A stretch of DNA of 64,000 bases from Natronoarchaeum rubrum (GTDB taxonomy: Archaea; Halobacteriota; Halobacteria; Halobacteriales; Natronoarchaeaceae): positions 124,001 through 188,000 of the forward strand of contig NZ_JANHDP010000006.1 of assembly GCF_024494695.1 (NCBI RefSeq), read 5' to 3'. Position numbers and translations under genes: made by a program. A model generated the notes under the pieces. That model was not told the origin of the DNA. It made no database searches and saw only the letters and a program-made list of their open reading frames with translations. Below, piece after piece: positions 7,987 through 16,756 of the stretch; within the stretch, counting starts at the first letter, position 1, and the number at the start of each line of letters is the position of its first letter.

Positions 7987-8934
7987 ATGACCGACGCCGA
8001 CCTGACGGTGCGCGCGGCGACCGACGACGACTACGAGGACGTGGTCGCGTTCACCAGAAACACCTGGCCCGAGCGCGAGACGGGCGACTATCTCGCCGAC
8101 GTGTTTCACGACTGGATCGCAAAGGAGTCAGCGAAGACGGCGGTCGCCGTCGACGAGGACGCCGTCGCGGGCATCCTCCAGTGTACATTTCTCTCGGACC
8201 GCGAGGCGTGGCTCCAGGGGATGCGCGTCGATCCCGACCACCGCGGCCGGGGCGTCGGCAGCCTGCTCGTCGAGCACCTGTTCGACTGGGCGCGATCGGA
8301 GGGCGCGACGGTCGCCCGCAACATGGTGTTTTCCTGGAACCAGGCCGGCCTCGGCCAGTCGCGCGCGACCGGATTCGAGCCGACGACCGAGTTCCGGTGG
8401 CTCGAACCCGATCCGGATCCGGCCGCGGAGGGCCCGCTCGACGCGACGACCGATCCGGACGCCGCGTGGCAGTACTGGCAGCAAAGCGCGGCCCGCGACC
8501 ACCTCCGAGGACTCGCGCTCGCGCCCGAGGAGAGCTGGGCCGTCCGCGAGCTGACTCGCGAGGACTTCCGCGACGCCGCCGACGAGACGGCCGCGTTCGG
8601 CGTCACCGACGGTGACGGCGCCCGCGCGGCGACGTTCCGCGTCCGAGACTACGAGCGCGAGGTCGAGGACGGCGAGAGCGGCGCCAGCGACGACGCGGCG
8701 GACGCCGCGACGACCGAGCACGTCGCCGAGTACGGCGTCGGCGCGTGGGCGGACGTCCCCGCGCTCGAAACGCTTGTCGCCGCGATCAAGCGTGACGCGG
8801 CCGCCATCGGCGCCGACAGAACCAGAGTGTTGATCCCCGAGACGGTCCGGCACGTCAGCGACGGCGCCGCCGTCCGGGCGGGCATCTCCGATCACCCGGA
8901 CTTCGTGCTCTCGGCGGATCTGACGGGCCGATAG
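7987..8934 (+). CDS. GNAT-family N-acetyltransferase
   Basis: A 315-residue acetyltransferase. The N-terminal GNAT domain (about 1-150) contains the acetyl-CoA-binding motif A, MRVDPDHRGRGVGSLLVEHL. The C-terminal half (about 175-315) is a second, degenerate GNAT-like or substrate-binding domain with no clear pyrophosphate-binding loop. The substrate cannot be deduced. The short gap after gatD suggests cotranscription, probably without functional linkage. Confidence 0.85.
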   Translation: MTDADLTVRAATDDDYEDVVAFTRNTWPERETGDYLADVFHDWIAKESAKTAVAVDEDAVAGILQCTFLSDREAWLQGMRVDPDHRGRGVGSLLVEHLFDWARSEGATVARNMVFSWNQAGLGQSRATGFEPTTEFRWLEPDPDPAAEGPLDATTDPDAAWQYWQQSAARDHLRGLALAPEESWAVRELTREDFRDAADETAAFGVTDGDGARAATFRVRDYEREVEDGESGASDDAADAATTEHVAEYGVGAWADVPALETLVAAIKRDAAAIGADRTRVLIPETVRHVSDGAAVRAGISDHPDFVLSADLTGR

Positions 8935-8994
8935 CGGCCAACCGCCGACCCGCCCGTCCAAAAGGATTTCACTCGGACCGGCGAAGATGAGAAC

Positions 8995-9102
8995 ATGAAC
9001 GCAGCCACTCATTATCGGGCATGCGACGGGCACCGCGTCGCGGGGCCGCCGGACCGGCGGGGCACGGCGGCGCAGGATCTCACCGCACCCCGCCGCGGAT
9101 GA
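8995..9102 (+). CDS. Possible 35-residue leader ORF before a membrane protein gene
   Basis: ATG 8995 opens a 35-codon frame whose TGA overlaps the next gene's ATG (ATGA at 9099-9102). A purine/T-rich box (aaaaggattt, 8959-8968) lies about 30 nt upstream, where a leaderless transcript would need it. The predicted peptide (MNAATHYRACDG...) has no recognisable domain. It may be a translated leader that couples translation to the downstream gene, or simply an open frame in high-GC sequence. Confidence 0.25.
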   Translation: MNAATHYRACDGHRVAGPPDRRGTAAQDLTAPRRG

Positions 9103-9467
9103 ACCCGCGCCGCGTCGACGCCGCTATCGACCTGTCCTACGGGGTGTTGATCTTCGTCGCGGTCGTGCTGATCGCCGTCGTCGGCGCGAGGGTCGGCGTG
9201 GCGTTCGGGTTCGGGGTGCTGGTGTCGTACGCGCTCCACGTCGTCTGGAAGATGTCGCGGTTCGACCCCGAGTGGATGAGCCAGGAGGTCGAGCAGACGG
9301 TCGAAAAAACCGTCGAAGAGACGGTCGGAGAGGAAATCGGAACCGTTCAGGAACAGGTCGAGTCCGTCGAGGAGCGCGTCGAACGTCGGCCCCGCGAGGA
9401 CGAGATCGAAGAACTGCTCGAGGAGTCCGGCGACCGCGAGGCAGGGACCGGGCGGGACGGAAGATAA
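9099..9467 (+). CDS. Small membrane-anchored coiled-coil protein
   Basis: A 122-residue protein with two closely spaced hydrophobic helices (residues 15-50). A highly charged heptad-repeat segment follows (EVEQTVEKTVEETVGEE ... VQEQVESVEERVE), predicting a cytoplasmic coiled coil. No family is recognised. It sits 1 bp upstream of the PiT-like transporter start and is probably cotranscribed, so it could be a scaffold or regulator of that transporter. The start at ATG 9099 is the best match to the hydrophobic N-terminus; a longer start at 9021 is possible. Confidence 0.6.
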   Translation: MNPRRVDAAIDLSYGVLIFVAVVLIAVVGARVGVAFGFGVLVSYALHVVWKMSRFDPEWMSQEVEQTVEKTVEETVGEEIGTVQEQVESVEERVERRPREDEIEELLEESGDREAGTGRDGR

Positions 9468-9468
9468 C

Positions 9469-10644
9469 GTGGTCTCGATACTGCTGGCGGTCGGGATCGT
9501 CGTGTCGCTGTTCGTCGGGTACAACATCGGCGGCGCGACGACCGGCCCGGCGTTCGGGCCCGCCGTCGGCGCCGACGCGATTTCGAAGACGACCGCCGCC
9601 GCGCTGATGACGCTGTTTTTCTTCGTCGGCGCGTGGACGATCGGACGCCGAGTCGTCGCGACGCTCGGTGGCGACCTCGTCGCAGCGTCGGTGTTCACGC
9701 TCACGACCAGCATCGGAGTGCTGTTTTTCATCGGGTTCGCGCTGTTTATCGGGAACCTGTTCGGCGTGCCCGCGTCGACGTCGATGACCGCCGTCGGTTC
9801 GATCGCGGGACTCGGGCTCGCGGCGGGCGAACTCGACTGGGGCGTGATGGGCGAGATCGCGATCTGGTGGATCGTCGCGCCGTTTATCGGGTTCTGGGTG
9901 TCGCTGGTGATCGGCCGCTACTTCTACGCGCGGCTCAACCGGATCGTCAGGATGGAGCGCAGCGAGGGGCCGCTCGTGCGGCTCGATCGGTCAGGGACGC
10001 TCCCGCGTCCTGTCGTGAGCAAGACCACGAGCAGGCGGGAGCTGTGGGGCGTGATCACGGTCATCGTGATCGGCTGCCTGATGGCGTTTAGCTCGGGCAC
10101 CTCGAACATCGCGAACGCGATCGCGCCGCTGGTCGGGAGCGACGCCGTCGACATGAATCCCGCCATCGTCGGCGGCTGTCTCGCCGTCGGCGTCGGGACG
10201 TTCACCATCGCGCGCCGGACCTTAGAGACGATGGGCAACGACCTCACCGAGCTGCCCCTGACCGCGGCGATCGTCGTCGCGGTCGTCAGCGCCTCGCTGG
10301 TGATCTTCCTGTCGGCGATCGGCATCCCCGCGAGCTTCGTCGTGATCGCGACGATGTCGATCATCGGCCTGGGCTGGGGCCGGGCGACCCGCCCGCTCAC
10401 GGTGTCCGAGGCGGTCCAGGGCGAGGAGTCGCCCAGAGTGTCGGTCGGCGCGCTGACCGTCGACGAGGAGGGCGAGACGCCGCCGTCGATCGGCGAGGAG
10501 GACCCCGAGGACATCCCGCGCGCCTCGGACCTGTTCGACCCCGCGACGACGGCGCGAGTCGTCCTGATGCAGAACGTCGTCCCCGCGATCGCGACGGCCG
10601 GCGCGTACCTCACGTTCCGGTTCGTACCGATCTTCGGGCTCTGA
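9469..10644 (+). CDS. PiT-family anion permease (phosphate-type transporter)
   Basis: A 391-residue polytopic membrane protein of the inorganic phosphate transporter (PiT) fold, with two inverted halves. The signature regions are present but altered. The first half reads YNIGGATTGPAFGPAVGADAI instead of the usual GANDxxNA pattern, spread over residues about 18-38. The second half reads SSGTSNIANAIAPLVG, with Asn replacing the usual Asp. About ten membrane spans are seen, with a cytoplasmic linker rich in Glu near residues 320-350. GTG 9469 starts 1 bp after the coiled-coil gene. Substrate is inferred, not certain. Confidence 0.78.
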   Translation: MVSILLAVGIVVSLFVGYNIGGATTGPAFGPAVGADAISKTTAAALMTLFFFVGAWTIGRRVVATLGGDLVAASVFTLTTSIGVLFFIGFALFIGNLFGVPASTSMTAVGSIAGLGLAAGELDWGVMGEIAIWWIVAPFIGFWVSLVIGRYFYARLNRIVRMERSEGPLVRLDRSGTLPRPVVSKTTSRRELWGVITVIVIGCLMAFSSGTSNIANAIAPLVGSDAVDMNPAIVGGCLAVGVGTFTIARRTLETMGNDLTELPLTAAIVVAVVSASLVIFLSAIGIPASFVVIATMSIIGLGWGRATRPLTVSEAVQGEESPRVSVGALTVDEEGETPPSIGEEDPEDIPRASDLFDPATTARVVLMQNVVPAIATAGAYLTFRFVPIFGL

Positions 10645-10719
10645 TGCCGGGGCTGCGATCTCGCCGACCGACGGCATCCGAACTACACGTTTATGCCCTC
10701 ACGAGTGCTACCAGATAGC

Positions 10720-11139
10720 ATGATCGAACGCGTCCTCGTCGCGACCGACGGGTCGGAGATGGCCGAGCGCGCCCTGGAGTACGCGCTCGAAGTGCATCCC
10801 GACGCCGAGATCACCGTCCTGTACGTCGCCGGCGAGCCGTCGCCGATGATGGGCCGGGCGCTGGAGATGGCCCTCGAGGACGACATCGAGGAGGTCGCCC
10901 GGGAGCAGGCTGAGCCGATCTTCGAGTCGGCCCGCGAGCTCGCCGCCGAGCGCGGCGTCGACATCGACACTACCGTCGACGTCGGCAGTCCCGCGAAGTC
11001 GATCGTCGACCGCGCGGAGAACTTCGACGCCGTGGTCCTCGGCAGTCACGGGGGCGACCTCCGGTCACGGCTGTTGATGGGGAACGTCGCCGAGCGAGTG
11101 GTCCGCGGGTCGCCGGTGCCGGTGACGGTCGTCCGGTGA
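10720..11139 (+). CDS. Universal stress protein (UspA family), single domain
   Basis: A 139-residue Usp-fold protein. The N-terminus IERVLVATDGSEMAERALEYAL and the C-terminal ATP-binding loop (GSHGGDLRSRLLMGNVAERV, a G-x2-G-x9-G pattern) indicate an ATP-binding type. ATG 10720 follows a TATA-like box (gtttatgc) by about 28 nt, so it probably has its own promoter even though it lies behind the PiT-like gene. The PiT/UspA pairing recurs at 44-47 kb. Confidence 0.9.
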   Translation: MIERVLVATDGSEMAERALEYALEVHPDAEITVLYVAGEPSPMMGRALEMALEDDIEEVAREQAEPIFESARELAAERGVDIDTTVDVGSPAKSIVDRAENFDAVVLGSHGGDLRSRLLMGNVAERVVRGSPVPVTVVR

Positions 11140-11209
11140 CAGTCGTCCGGAGACAACTGAGGAGGACCATCCGGGGACGAGGGGGCGATCGAAGGAAGGG
11201 AGCGGCCGC

Positions 11210-12367
11210 TCAGTCGGCCCGCTCGACGGCACCGTCGTCGGTCGGTTGGGCGCCGATGCGGCGGAGCTGCTCGGGCCGGCCGAGCGCGTAGACCCGATCG
11301 CCGGGCCGGAGCGCCCGGCCGGGGCGGGGCGTCCCTTCGAGACCGTCGGGACCGTCGACGGCGACGACCGTCGCGGACACGTCGCCGACCAGCGTTCCGT
11401 CGAGGTCGCCGCCCTCGGCGACCGTGACGACGCCGGCGATCTCGTCGGCCTCGCGGATGCCGGCCAGCAGTTCCCGGTCGGCCTGGGGTTCGCGGGGCAG
11501 GGTCACGAGGCGGTACCGGCGGTCCGAATCCAGCGCGTCGGCGTCGCGCTCGTCGACGACCAGCGTCACTACGTCGCCGACCGCGGCGCGCAGTTCGGCG
11601 GTGGCGACGCGCTCGGCGTCGGCACCCGAGGTCCAGACCTCGACGGCGTCGCCCGGGCTGGCGCTGAAGGCCGGATCGGCCCGGACGGCGACGCCGACGG
11701 TTCCCGGCGGGAGCGTCCGCCCGAGGCCGGCCTGGCGTCGCCCGAGCGCGAGGTGGTCGACGGCGCCGTCCGCGGCGACCTCGACGTCGACGTAGCCGAC
11801 GCCGTAGTCGTCCTCGAGGCGCGCGACGATGCGCTCGCGAAGCTCACCGACGGTCAGCCCCTTGGGGAAGAGCAGCGTCGTGCCGCCGATGTCGTCCTTG
11901 CGCTCGTCGTCGACCGGGTCGTACCCTTCGACGTCGTCGATCTCGTCGGGCAGCGTGACCCGAATCGCACGGCCGCGACTGCGGACGAGCCGGGAGACGT
12001 CGCCGTCGAGCGAGCCCGAGACGCCCGCCGAGAGCGTCGCCGACTCGGTGGCGACCCGGTCGCCGGCGCGCCGGCCCAGATCGGCCGCGATCCCGCCGAC
12101 GACGAACGCGCCGACGGTGTACAGCGCGGTCGTCGGCTCGACCAGGGCGTCGCTGCCGCCGATGGCGCCGATCAGCGTCGCCGTGGTGTTGAGCCACAGC
12201 GCGACGCTGCTCAGCCCCAACAGCACCGCCGGCCCCTCGGGGATCGGCGTTCGGCCGTACCAGCGGTAGGCCACCGCGGCCGCGAAGGCGACGCCGCCCG
12301 ACAGCGTCGCCAACCCGGCGATCCGCACGGCGGCGGCGAGCCCGGCCTCGACGGCGGGCGCTACCAC
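11210..12367 (-). CDS. Membrane protein with TrkA-C (RCK_C) domains, potassium-channel associated
   Basis: A 385-residue protein with three or four N-terminal membrane helices (residues 8-105). A cytoplasmic portion follows containing two RCK_C/TrkA-C-like beta-alpha modules: about 150-215, and 300-380 ending RALRPGDRVYALGRPEQLRRIG. TrkA-C domains bind ligands that gate potassium transport systems. The protein has no pore loop of its own. It starts with GTG 12367, 52 nt after the related gene upstream, forming an operon divergent from a potassium channel. I infer a regulatory or accessory role in K+ flux. Confidence 0.75.
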   Translation of the reverse strand: MVAPAVEAGLAAAVRIAGLATLSGGVAFAAAVAYRWYGRTPIPEGPAVLLGLSSVALWLNTTATLIGAIGGSDALVEPTTALYTVGAFVVGGIAADLGRRAGDRVATESATLSAGVSGSLDGDVSRLVRSRGRAIRVTLPDEIDDVEGYDPVDDERKDDIGGTTLLFPKGLTVGELRERIVARLEDDYGVGYVDVEVAADGAVDHLALGRRQAGLGRTLPPGTVGVAVRADPAFSASPGDAVEVWTSGADAERVATAELRAAVGDVVTLVVDERDADALDSDRRYRLVTLPREPQADRELLAGIREADEIAGVVTVAEGGDLDGTLVGDVSATVVAVDGPDGLEGTPRPGRALRPGDRVYALGRPEQLRRIGAQPTDDGAVERAD

Positions 12368-12419
12368 GGCGGGACCTCCCCGCGTGACCGGGCGCCGCGG
12401 ACAGACGCTCGCGAGCGGC

Positions 12420-13733
12420 TCACGACATCACCTCGCGGAACCGCGCGACGGCTTCGGCTGGCCCGGCGACGAACAGCTCGTCCTCGGCGGCGAGCACGGC
12501 GCCGGCGTCCTCGCGAGGCGACGCCGAGCCAGGGCTCGGAGAGCGTTGCTCTCCGGCGTCGAGCGAGAACGTCCAGCGGTCGCCACCCTCGTCGATCGAC
12601 GAGCGGCGAACGCCCAGCACTGTGACGCCGTGTTCCTCCCGGAGCGCTCGGGGATCGACGACCGCGTCCGCGAGCGGGCCGCCGGCGCGAACGGTGATCG
12701 ACTCGACGAACTTCCCGGTGCGCCGCAGCACCGACAGCAGCTCGAACTCGGCGGGCGCGTCGTGGGGGCGGACGACGACCTGCCCCCTGTCGGCCCGCAG
12801 CAGCCGCTCGGCGTCGCTCGCCGGAACGGCGACGGTGATCCGCCCCTCGCCGCCGGTCGTCGTCGGCGCCGCCGGTCGGGCCGCCGCCGGTTCCTCGCCG
12901 CCGTCGGTGACGGGCTCGTTCTCGGGCGCAACGGCGGCCGACTCGTCGGGCGTCGAGCGGGCGCTGAGAACGGTTCCCTCGATGGGATCGCGGTCGCCGT
13001 CCGCGTGATCGCCGGTTCCGCCGACGTTCACGACGACGCGCTCGCCGCGGGTGACGCCCGTCGGGACGAGCGCGGCGATCGAGACGGCCCGGCGACCCGG
13101 CGGGACGCGCCGCGAGAGGCCGCCGGAAGGCGGCGCGGCGTCGATCGTCGCTCTGCCGCGGGCGTCGATGGCGACGTCGGCGGCCGCCAGATCGTACTCG
13201 GTGCGCAGGCGACGAGCGAGCCGGGATTCCAGTTCGGCCAGCGGCAGATCGGCGGGGAACCGCCAGCTCCCGCCGAGCAGTTCCTCGCGCAGATCGGCCG
13301 GCAGCGGCGGGTAGCCGTCGATGTCGCCGATCTCGCCGGCCGGCCGGATCGTCACCTGTCCGATGCCGCCGACGAAGTCGACGACGTCGGTCGAGAGCGT
13401 CTGTTTGCGGAGCTTGGCGATCGAGAATCGCCGCGGGAAGGAGGCGCCCAGCTTGTCGCCCTGGCTGTGGGCGTACAGCGACAGCATCATCACGACCAGC
13501 GCGGCGACGAGTAGCCGCGGCGACTGCGAGATCGCGGGGTCGACCAGCCCGAGCAGGCCGCCGTTGATCCCCGCAACCGCCACCGCGAGCACGACCACCG
13601 CCAGGGCCGGGACCGAGACGCCGGTGACGTAGCGAAACAGAAAGCCGAGCGAGCCCGAGATCAGCGCCGGGACGATGCCCGTCAGCAGGCCGACGTACAG
13701 CCCGAACAGCAGTTCGACCGGAAGCGATGCCAT
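12420..13733 (-). CDS. Membrane protein with TrkA-C (RCK_C) domains, first gene of channel-associated operon
   Basis: A 437-residue protein with three hydrophobic N-terminal segments (residues 5-90). A short segment is followed by a cytoplasmic region holding a central linker and at least one C-terminal RCK_C-like module ending ELFVAGPAEAVARFREVM. It resembles the downstream gene in layout, suggesting an old duplication. A perfect 8-bp inverted repeat (13735-13758) separates its ATG from the TATA-like box at about 13761-13767. Its role is inferred from domains and from the divergent K+ channel gene. Confidence 0.72.
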   Translation of the reverse strand: MASLPVELLFGLYVGLLTGIVPALISGSLGFLFRYVTGVSVPALAVVVLAVAVAGINGGLLGLVDPAISQSPRLLVAALVVMMLSLYAHSQGDKLGASFPRRFSIAKLRKQTLSTDVVDFVGGIGQVTIRPAGEIGDIDGYPPLPADLREELLGGSWRFPADLPLAELESRLARRLRTEYDLAAADVAIDARGRATIDAAPPSGGLSRRVPPGRRAVSIAALVPTGVTRGERVVVNVGGTGDHADGDRDPIEGTVLSARSTPDESAAVAPENEPVTDGGEEPAAARPAAPTTTGGEGRITVAVPASDAERLLRADRGQVVVRPHDAPAEFELLSVLRRTGKFVESITVRAGGPLADAVVDPRALREEHGVTVLGVRRSSIDEGGDRWTFSLDAGEQRSPSPGSASPREDAGAVLAAEDELFVAGPAEAVARFREVMS

Positions 13734-13734
13734 T

Positions 13735-13758
13735 GGGGAGCGAGTGGGAGCGCTCCCC
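13735..13758. promoter_or_regulatory. Perfect 8-bp inverted repeat at the TrkA-C operon start
   Basis: GGGGAGCG at 13735-13742 pairs with CGCTCCCC at 13751-13758. The element sits directly upstream of ATG 13733 and downstream of a TATA-like box on the leftward strand. It therefore overlaps the predicted transcription start and could be an operator for the TrkA-C genes. Confidence 0.45.
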
Positions 13759-13839
13759 TAAACCAGTACCGGAGCGACGGGCGGCCTCGAACGCTCGGGA
13801 CCGACGGCCGTTTATATTCGGGTATCCACAGAAGCTGAT

Positions 13840-14994
13840 ATGGTACGCGGACGACGACTGGTGGGAGTCCGCGCTGCGGTGACGCTGACGACGCTGGTGG
13901 CCGTGCTGTCGGTGATCACCGGCATCGCCAACATCGGCGTCACGACGGTCGGTCCGCTCGACCCGTACGTCCCGGAGTACGCCCAGCGGCTCGCCGGGTT
14001 CACGGGGACGCTGACGGGCTTTCTGATGCTGGCGGCGGTGTCGGGGCTCCGGCGAGGGCTGCGGGCGGCGTGGTACGTGGTGCTGGTGTTGCTCCCTATC
14101 ACAGCCGCACAGGGCGTCCTGCAGGCCAGTCAGGTGTCGTTCCCGCTGGTCGTGCTGTCGCTGTTGGCGATCCCGCTCGTCGCAGCCAACTACCGGCGAT
14201 TTTCCAACCCCATCGGGCTGACGACGACCCAGATGGCGGCGGCGATCGCGCTCACCGGCGTCCAGGCGTACGGCACCGTCGGCGCGTACATTCTGCGCGA
14301 GGAGTTCAACGGCGTCAACACGATGCTCGACGCCTTTTATTTCACCATCGTCACGGCGACGACGGTGGGGTACGGCGACGTCGCCCCGACCAGCCAGGAG
14401 GCGCGGCTGTTCGGGATGAGCGTCGTCGTGTTCGGTGCGGCCAGCTTCGCGGTCGCGCTCGGGTCCCTGCTCGGGCCGGCGATCGAAGCGCGCCTCAGCC
14501 ACGCACTCGGGAAAATGACAGACTCACAGCTCGAACTCCTGGAGGACCACGTCCTCGTACTGGGGTACGGCGAACTGACCGAACCGATCCTCACGGAACT
14601 GCACGACGCCGGCCACGACTTCGTGGTCGTCACCGACGATCAGACCCACGCCGCCGAGCTCTCGGATCGGGGCTACAACGTGTTCACCGGCGATCCGAGC
14701 GACGAGGAGCCGATGCACCGCGTCCGGATCGAGGACGCCCGCGCCGTGCTCGTCGCGACCGAGGACGACGCCGAGGACGCGCTGACGATCCTGACCGCGC
14801 GAGAACTCCGGCCGGACGTGCGGATCGTCGCTGCGGCGACCGATCGCGAGAACATCCCGAAACTCCGCCGAGCGGGCGCCGACGACGTGATCAGCCCGGC
14901 CAGCATCGGCGGCCGGCTGCTCGTGAAGTCGGCGTTCGAGGAGACCGAGGAGCGCGACACCGACGAGGTGCTGGACGAACTCGCCGGCGAGTGA
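13840..14994 (+). CDS. Potassium channel with C-terminal RCK (TrkA-N) domain
   Basis: A 384-residue ion channel. Four hydrophobic segments precede the pore module, whose selectivity filter TVGYGD is at residues 175-180, flanked by the pore helix DAFYFTIVTAT and an inner helix. The cytoplasmic TrkA-N/RCK domain begins near residue 188, with the Rossmann loop VLVLGYGELTEP. It lacks an obvious RCK_C domain of its own, and the divergent operon encodes TrkA-C proteins. This split suggests the neighbours may complete the gating module. A TATA-like box (tttatatt, 13810-13817) lies about 25 nt upstream of ATG 13840. Confidence 0.92.
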   Translation: MVRGRRLVGVRAAVTLTTLVAVLSVITGIANIGVTTVGPLDPYVPEYAQRLAGFTGTLTGFLMLAAVSGLRRGLRAAWYVVLVLLPITAAQGVLQASQVSFPLVVLSLLAIPLVAANYRRFSNPIGLTTTQMAAAIALTGVQAYGTVGAYILREEFNGVNTMLDAFYFTIVTATTVGYGDVAPTSQEARLFGMSVVVFGAASFAVALGSLLGPAIEARLSHALGKMTDSQLELLEDHVLVLGYGELTEPILTELHDAGHDFVVVTDDQTHAAELSDRGYNVFTGDPSDEEPMHRVRIEDARAVLVATEDDAEDALTILTARELRPDVRIVAAATDRENIPKLRRAGADDVISPASIGGRLLVKSAFEETEERDTDEVLDELAGE

Positions 14995-15418
14995 GCACGA
15001 CCCTGCCGATCCGGACGTCACCGAGAAGCGCGGCGGAGATCCGCGATCGGCGTTCGTGGTGCCACGTATCGAGTGCGAACGTCAGCCACGATCGAGCGAG
15101 AGCCCGCGTAGAGACACGGCACGGGAGTTGTGTTAACGAACGTTAAAGTGTTGGGTGTTGACAACCGTCAACCAAGAGTTAGAGACCTTGATACGACCGA
15201 AATCAACAACCCATCTCAGCCGTCCCGAAGCCGCCGGTGCAGCACCGCACGATACCACCCTGTAACAACCACGACTGAGTTTGATCACTACTATACGGAC
15301 TAATCCGTAACCGGGTGATAGAGTGTAGTCGCCGGCCGTTCGGGGGCACTGGTGCCGGCACGGGGTGCGCACGAGAAACGCACCTACGAACCGCCGACGA
15401 ACGCGGGAATCTCTAGCT
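14995..15418. other. 424-bp AT-richer intergenic region with several inverted repeats
   Basis: No convincing gene is seen between the K+ channel and the HalOD1 gene. The region is less GC-rich than its flanks. It holds three perfect inverted repeats: TTAACG/CGTTAA with a 2-nt spacer (15133-15146), GTTGAC/GTCAAC with a 4-nt spacer (15157-15172) and TACGGA/TCCGTA with a 4-nt spacer (15294-15309). It also holds the 10-bp palindrome GTGCCGGCAC (15352-15361). These could be operators for the HalOD1 gene or parts of an unannotated RNA. Confidence 0.4.
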
Positions 15419-15700
15419 ATGACGGGGACGACACACAACGGACGAGACGCACAGCGAACGATCGAACGGGAGTGGGACGACGCGATGCCGCCTTCGACGG
15501 CGCTGGTACGAGCGGTCGCGGATGCCCGGGGAGTCGAGGCGACGGAGCTGCCGCCGCTGTACGACGTCGTCGACGCCGACGCGCTGGACTCGCTGGTTCG
15601 CGAGCAAGAGGTGACGATGACCATCGAGTACCAGGGGTTCTTGGCGACGATCCGCGGCGACGGACGGCTGGAACTCGTCGACCAGGAAGACGAGTCGTAG
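15419..15700 (+). CDS. HalOD1 output-domain protein
   Basis: A 93-residue stand-alone HalOD1 domain, a haloarchaea-specific module first described as an output domain of response regulators. The hallmark pattern is seen: PSTALVRAVADARGVEATELPPLYDVVDADALDSL, then a beta hairpin (VTMTIEYQGFLATIRGDGRL). Biochemical function is not established; a role in signalling is inferred for the family. A second copy of this domain type occurs at 35.6 kb. Start ATG 15419 was chosen from the domain boundary. Confidence 0.82.
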   Translation: MTGTTHNGRDAQRTIEREWDDAMPPSTALVRAVADARGVEATELPPLYDVVDADALDSLVREQEVTMTIEYQGFLATIRGDGRLELVDQEDES

Positions 15701-15776
15701 CTTCGAACCGCGAGGATAGCGTCGAGAGGCCATCGGCACAACGATTATGAACGCCGCCATCGTGCTATAATTTGGC

Positions 15777-16703
15777 ATGGGCTCTGCACTGGCGACCAGC
15801 GGCGGCGTGTACCGGCTCGGCGAGCCGGAGTTTCAGGAGGGATGCTCGACGGCGGCGTGTGGGGCTGCCGGTCTGCTCTCCTCGCAGGCGGTACTCGCGG
15901 CGACGGTGACGGTGACGTTTCTCGCAGTGATTGCGCTCACGTTTCTGCACTCGGCTCGCGAGGAGTGCGACGAGGAACAGTCCCGGGTGGCGGCCGAGCT
16001 GTCGGCGCTCGAACGGTTCGAGCGACGTGTCGGGGGGTTGTCCGCGGGGAGCGGCCAGTCCGGTCCGGGCGGCGCGGGCGGGGCGACGTTAGTTCGCGCC
16101 GACGCCGCCGACGCGCCGCCGAAGCTACGGGCTGTCAGGCGGGCCTACGAGGAGACCGTGATGGCAGTCCCGCACTACGAGGAGGACTACGGCGAACCGC
16201 TCGAGACGCACATGCGCGCGGAGTTCGGCGACGAAGTCGCCGCGGCGGTGACCGGTGGCTCGGCGCTGACGCCGCCGGTCAAACAGGCGCTACTCCAGCG
16301 CGCCGCGGCGTCCCGCGAGGAGCGGACGTCGTTCCTGCGGACGCTATCGACCGAGGGCGACTCGCTGGCGGCGGCGACCGACGACCTGGCGGCGATCGAT
16401 CGCCGGGTCGATCGGATCGAGAACCAGCGCCGCCTCCAGCAGTCGTTTCCCGAATTGACCGAGACCTGGGAGGAGCTCGGCGAACTCGAAGACGAGTGCC
16501 GGGAGACGCTCGAACGGCGACAGGAGCAGGTCCAGCGCGGGGGTAGCGGGGCCGACTGGCGGGACGACGGACACAGCCTCTGTGCGTACCTCTACGGACC
16601 GCTCCCGGTCGACTACCCGGCGCTCGCGGACGGCGCGCTGCTGCTCGATCGCATCCGAACGACCAGACGCCGCGTCGCCGACGCGCTGACGCGTCGGGTC
16701 TAA
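15777..16703 (+). CDS. Conserved haloarchaeal membrane-anchored helical protein of unknown function
   Basis: A 308-residue protein with one membrane segment (residues 38-58, AVLAATVTVTFLAVIALTFL). A long, mostly alpha-helical, charged cytoplasmic domain follows. It resembles a haloarchaeal family of unknown function (I recall DUF7260, not verified). The C-terminus contains a conserved-looking CAYLYGPLPVDYPALADGAL stretch. An AT-rich tataatt lies directly before ATG 15777, and a weaker box (gattatg, 15742-15748) about 30 nt upstream could be the promoter. No functional inference is possible. Confidence 0.65.
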   Translation: MGSALATSGGVYRLGEPEFQEGCSTAACGAAGLLSSQAVLAATVTVTFLAVIALTFLHSAREECDEEQSRVAAELSALERFERRVGGLSAGSGQSGPGGAGGATLVRADAADAPPKLRAVRRAYEETVMAVPHYEEDYGEPLETHMRAEFGDEVAAAVTGGSALTPPVKQALLQRAAASREERTSFLRTLSTEGDSLAAATDDLAAIDRRVDRIENQRRLQQSFPELTETWEELGELEDECRETLERRQEQVQRGGSGADWRDDGHSLCAYLYGPLPVDYPALADGALLLDRIRTTRRRVADALTRRV

Positions 16704-16756
16704 GCGGTTCCGGCTCCGAAACCACCTTCCTATCGGGGCGTCGAGACACGTAGCGG

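Noticed and set aside
12361..14502. A 713-codon minus-strand frame crossing the TrkA-C and channel genes
   Set aside because: It is Arg/Ala-rich, overlaps real genes on both strands and has no domain signal.
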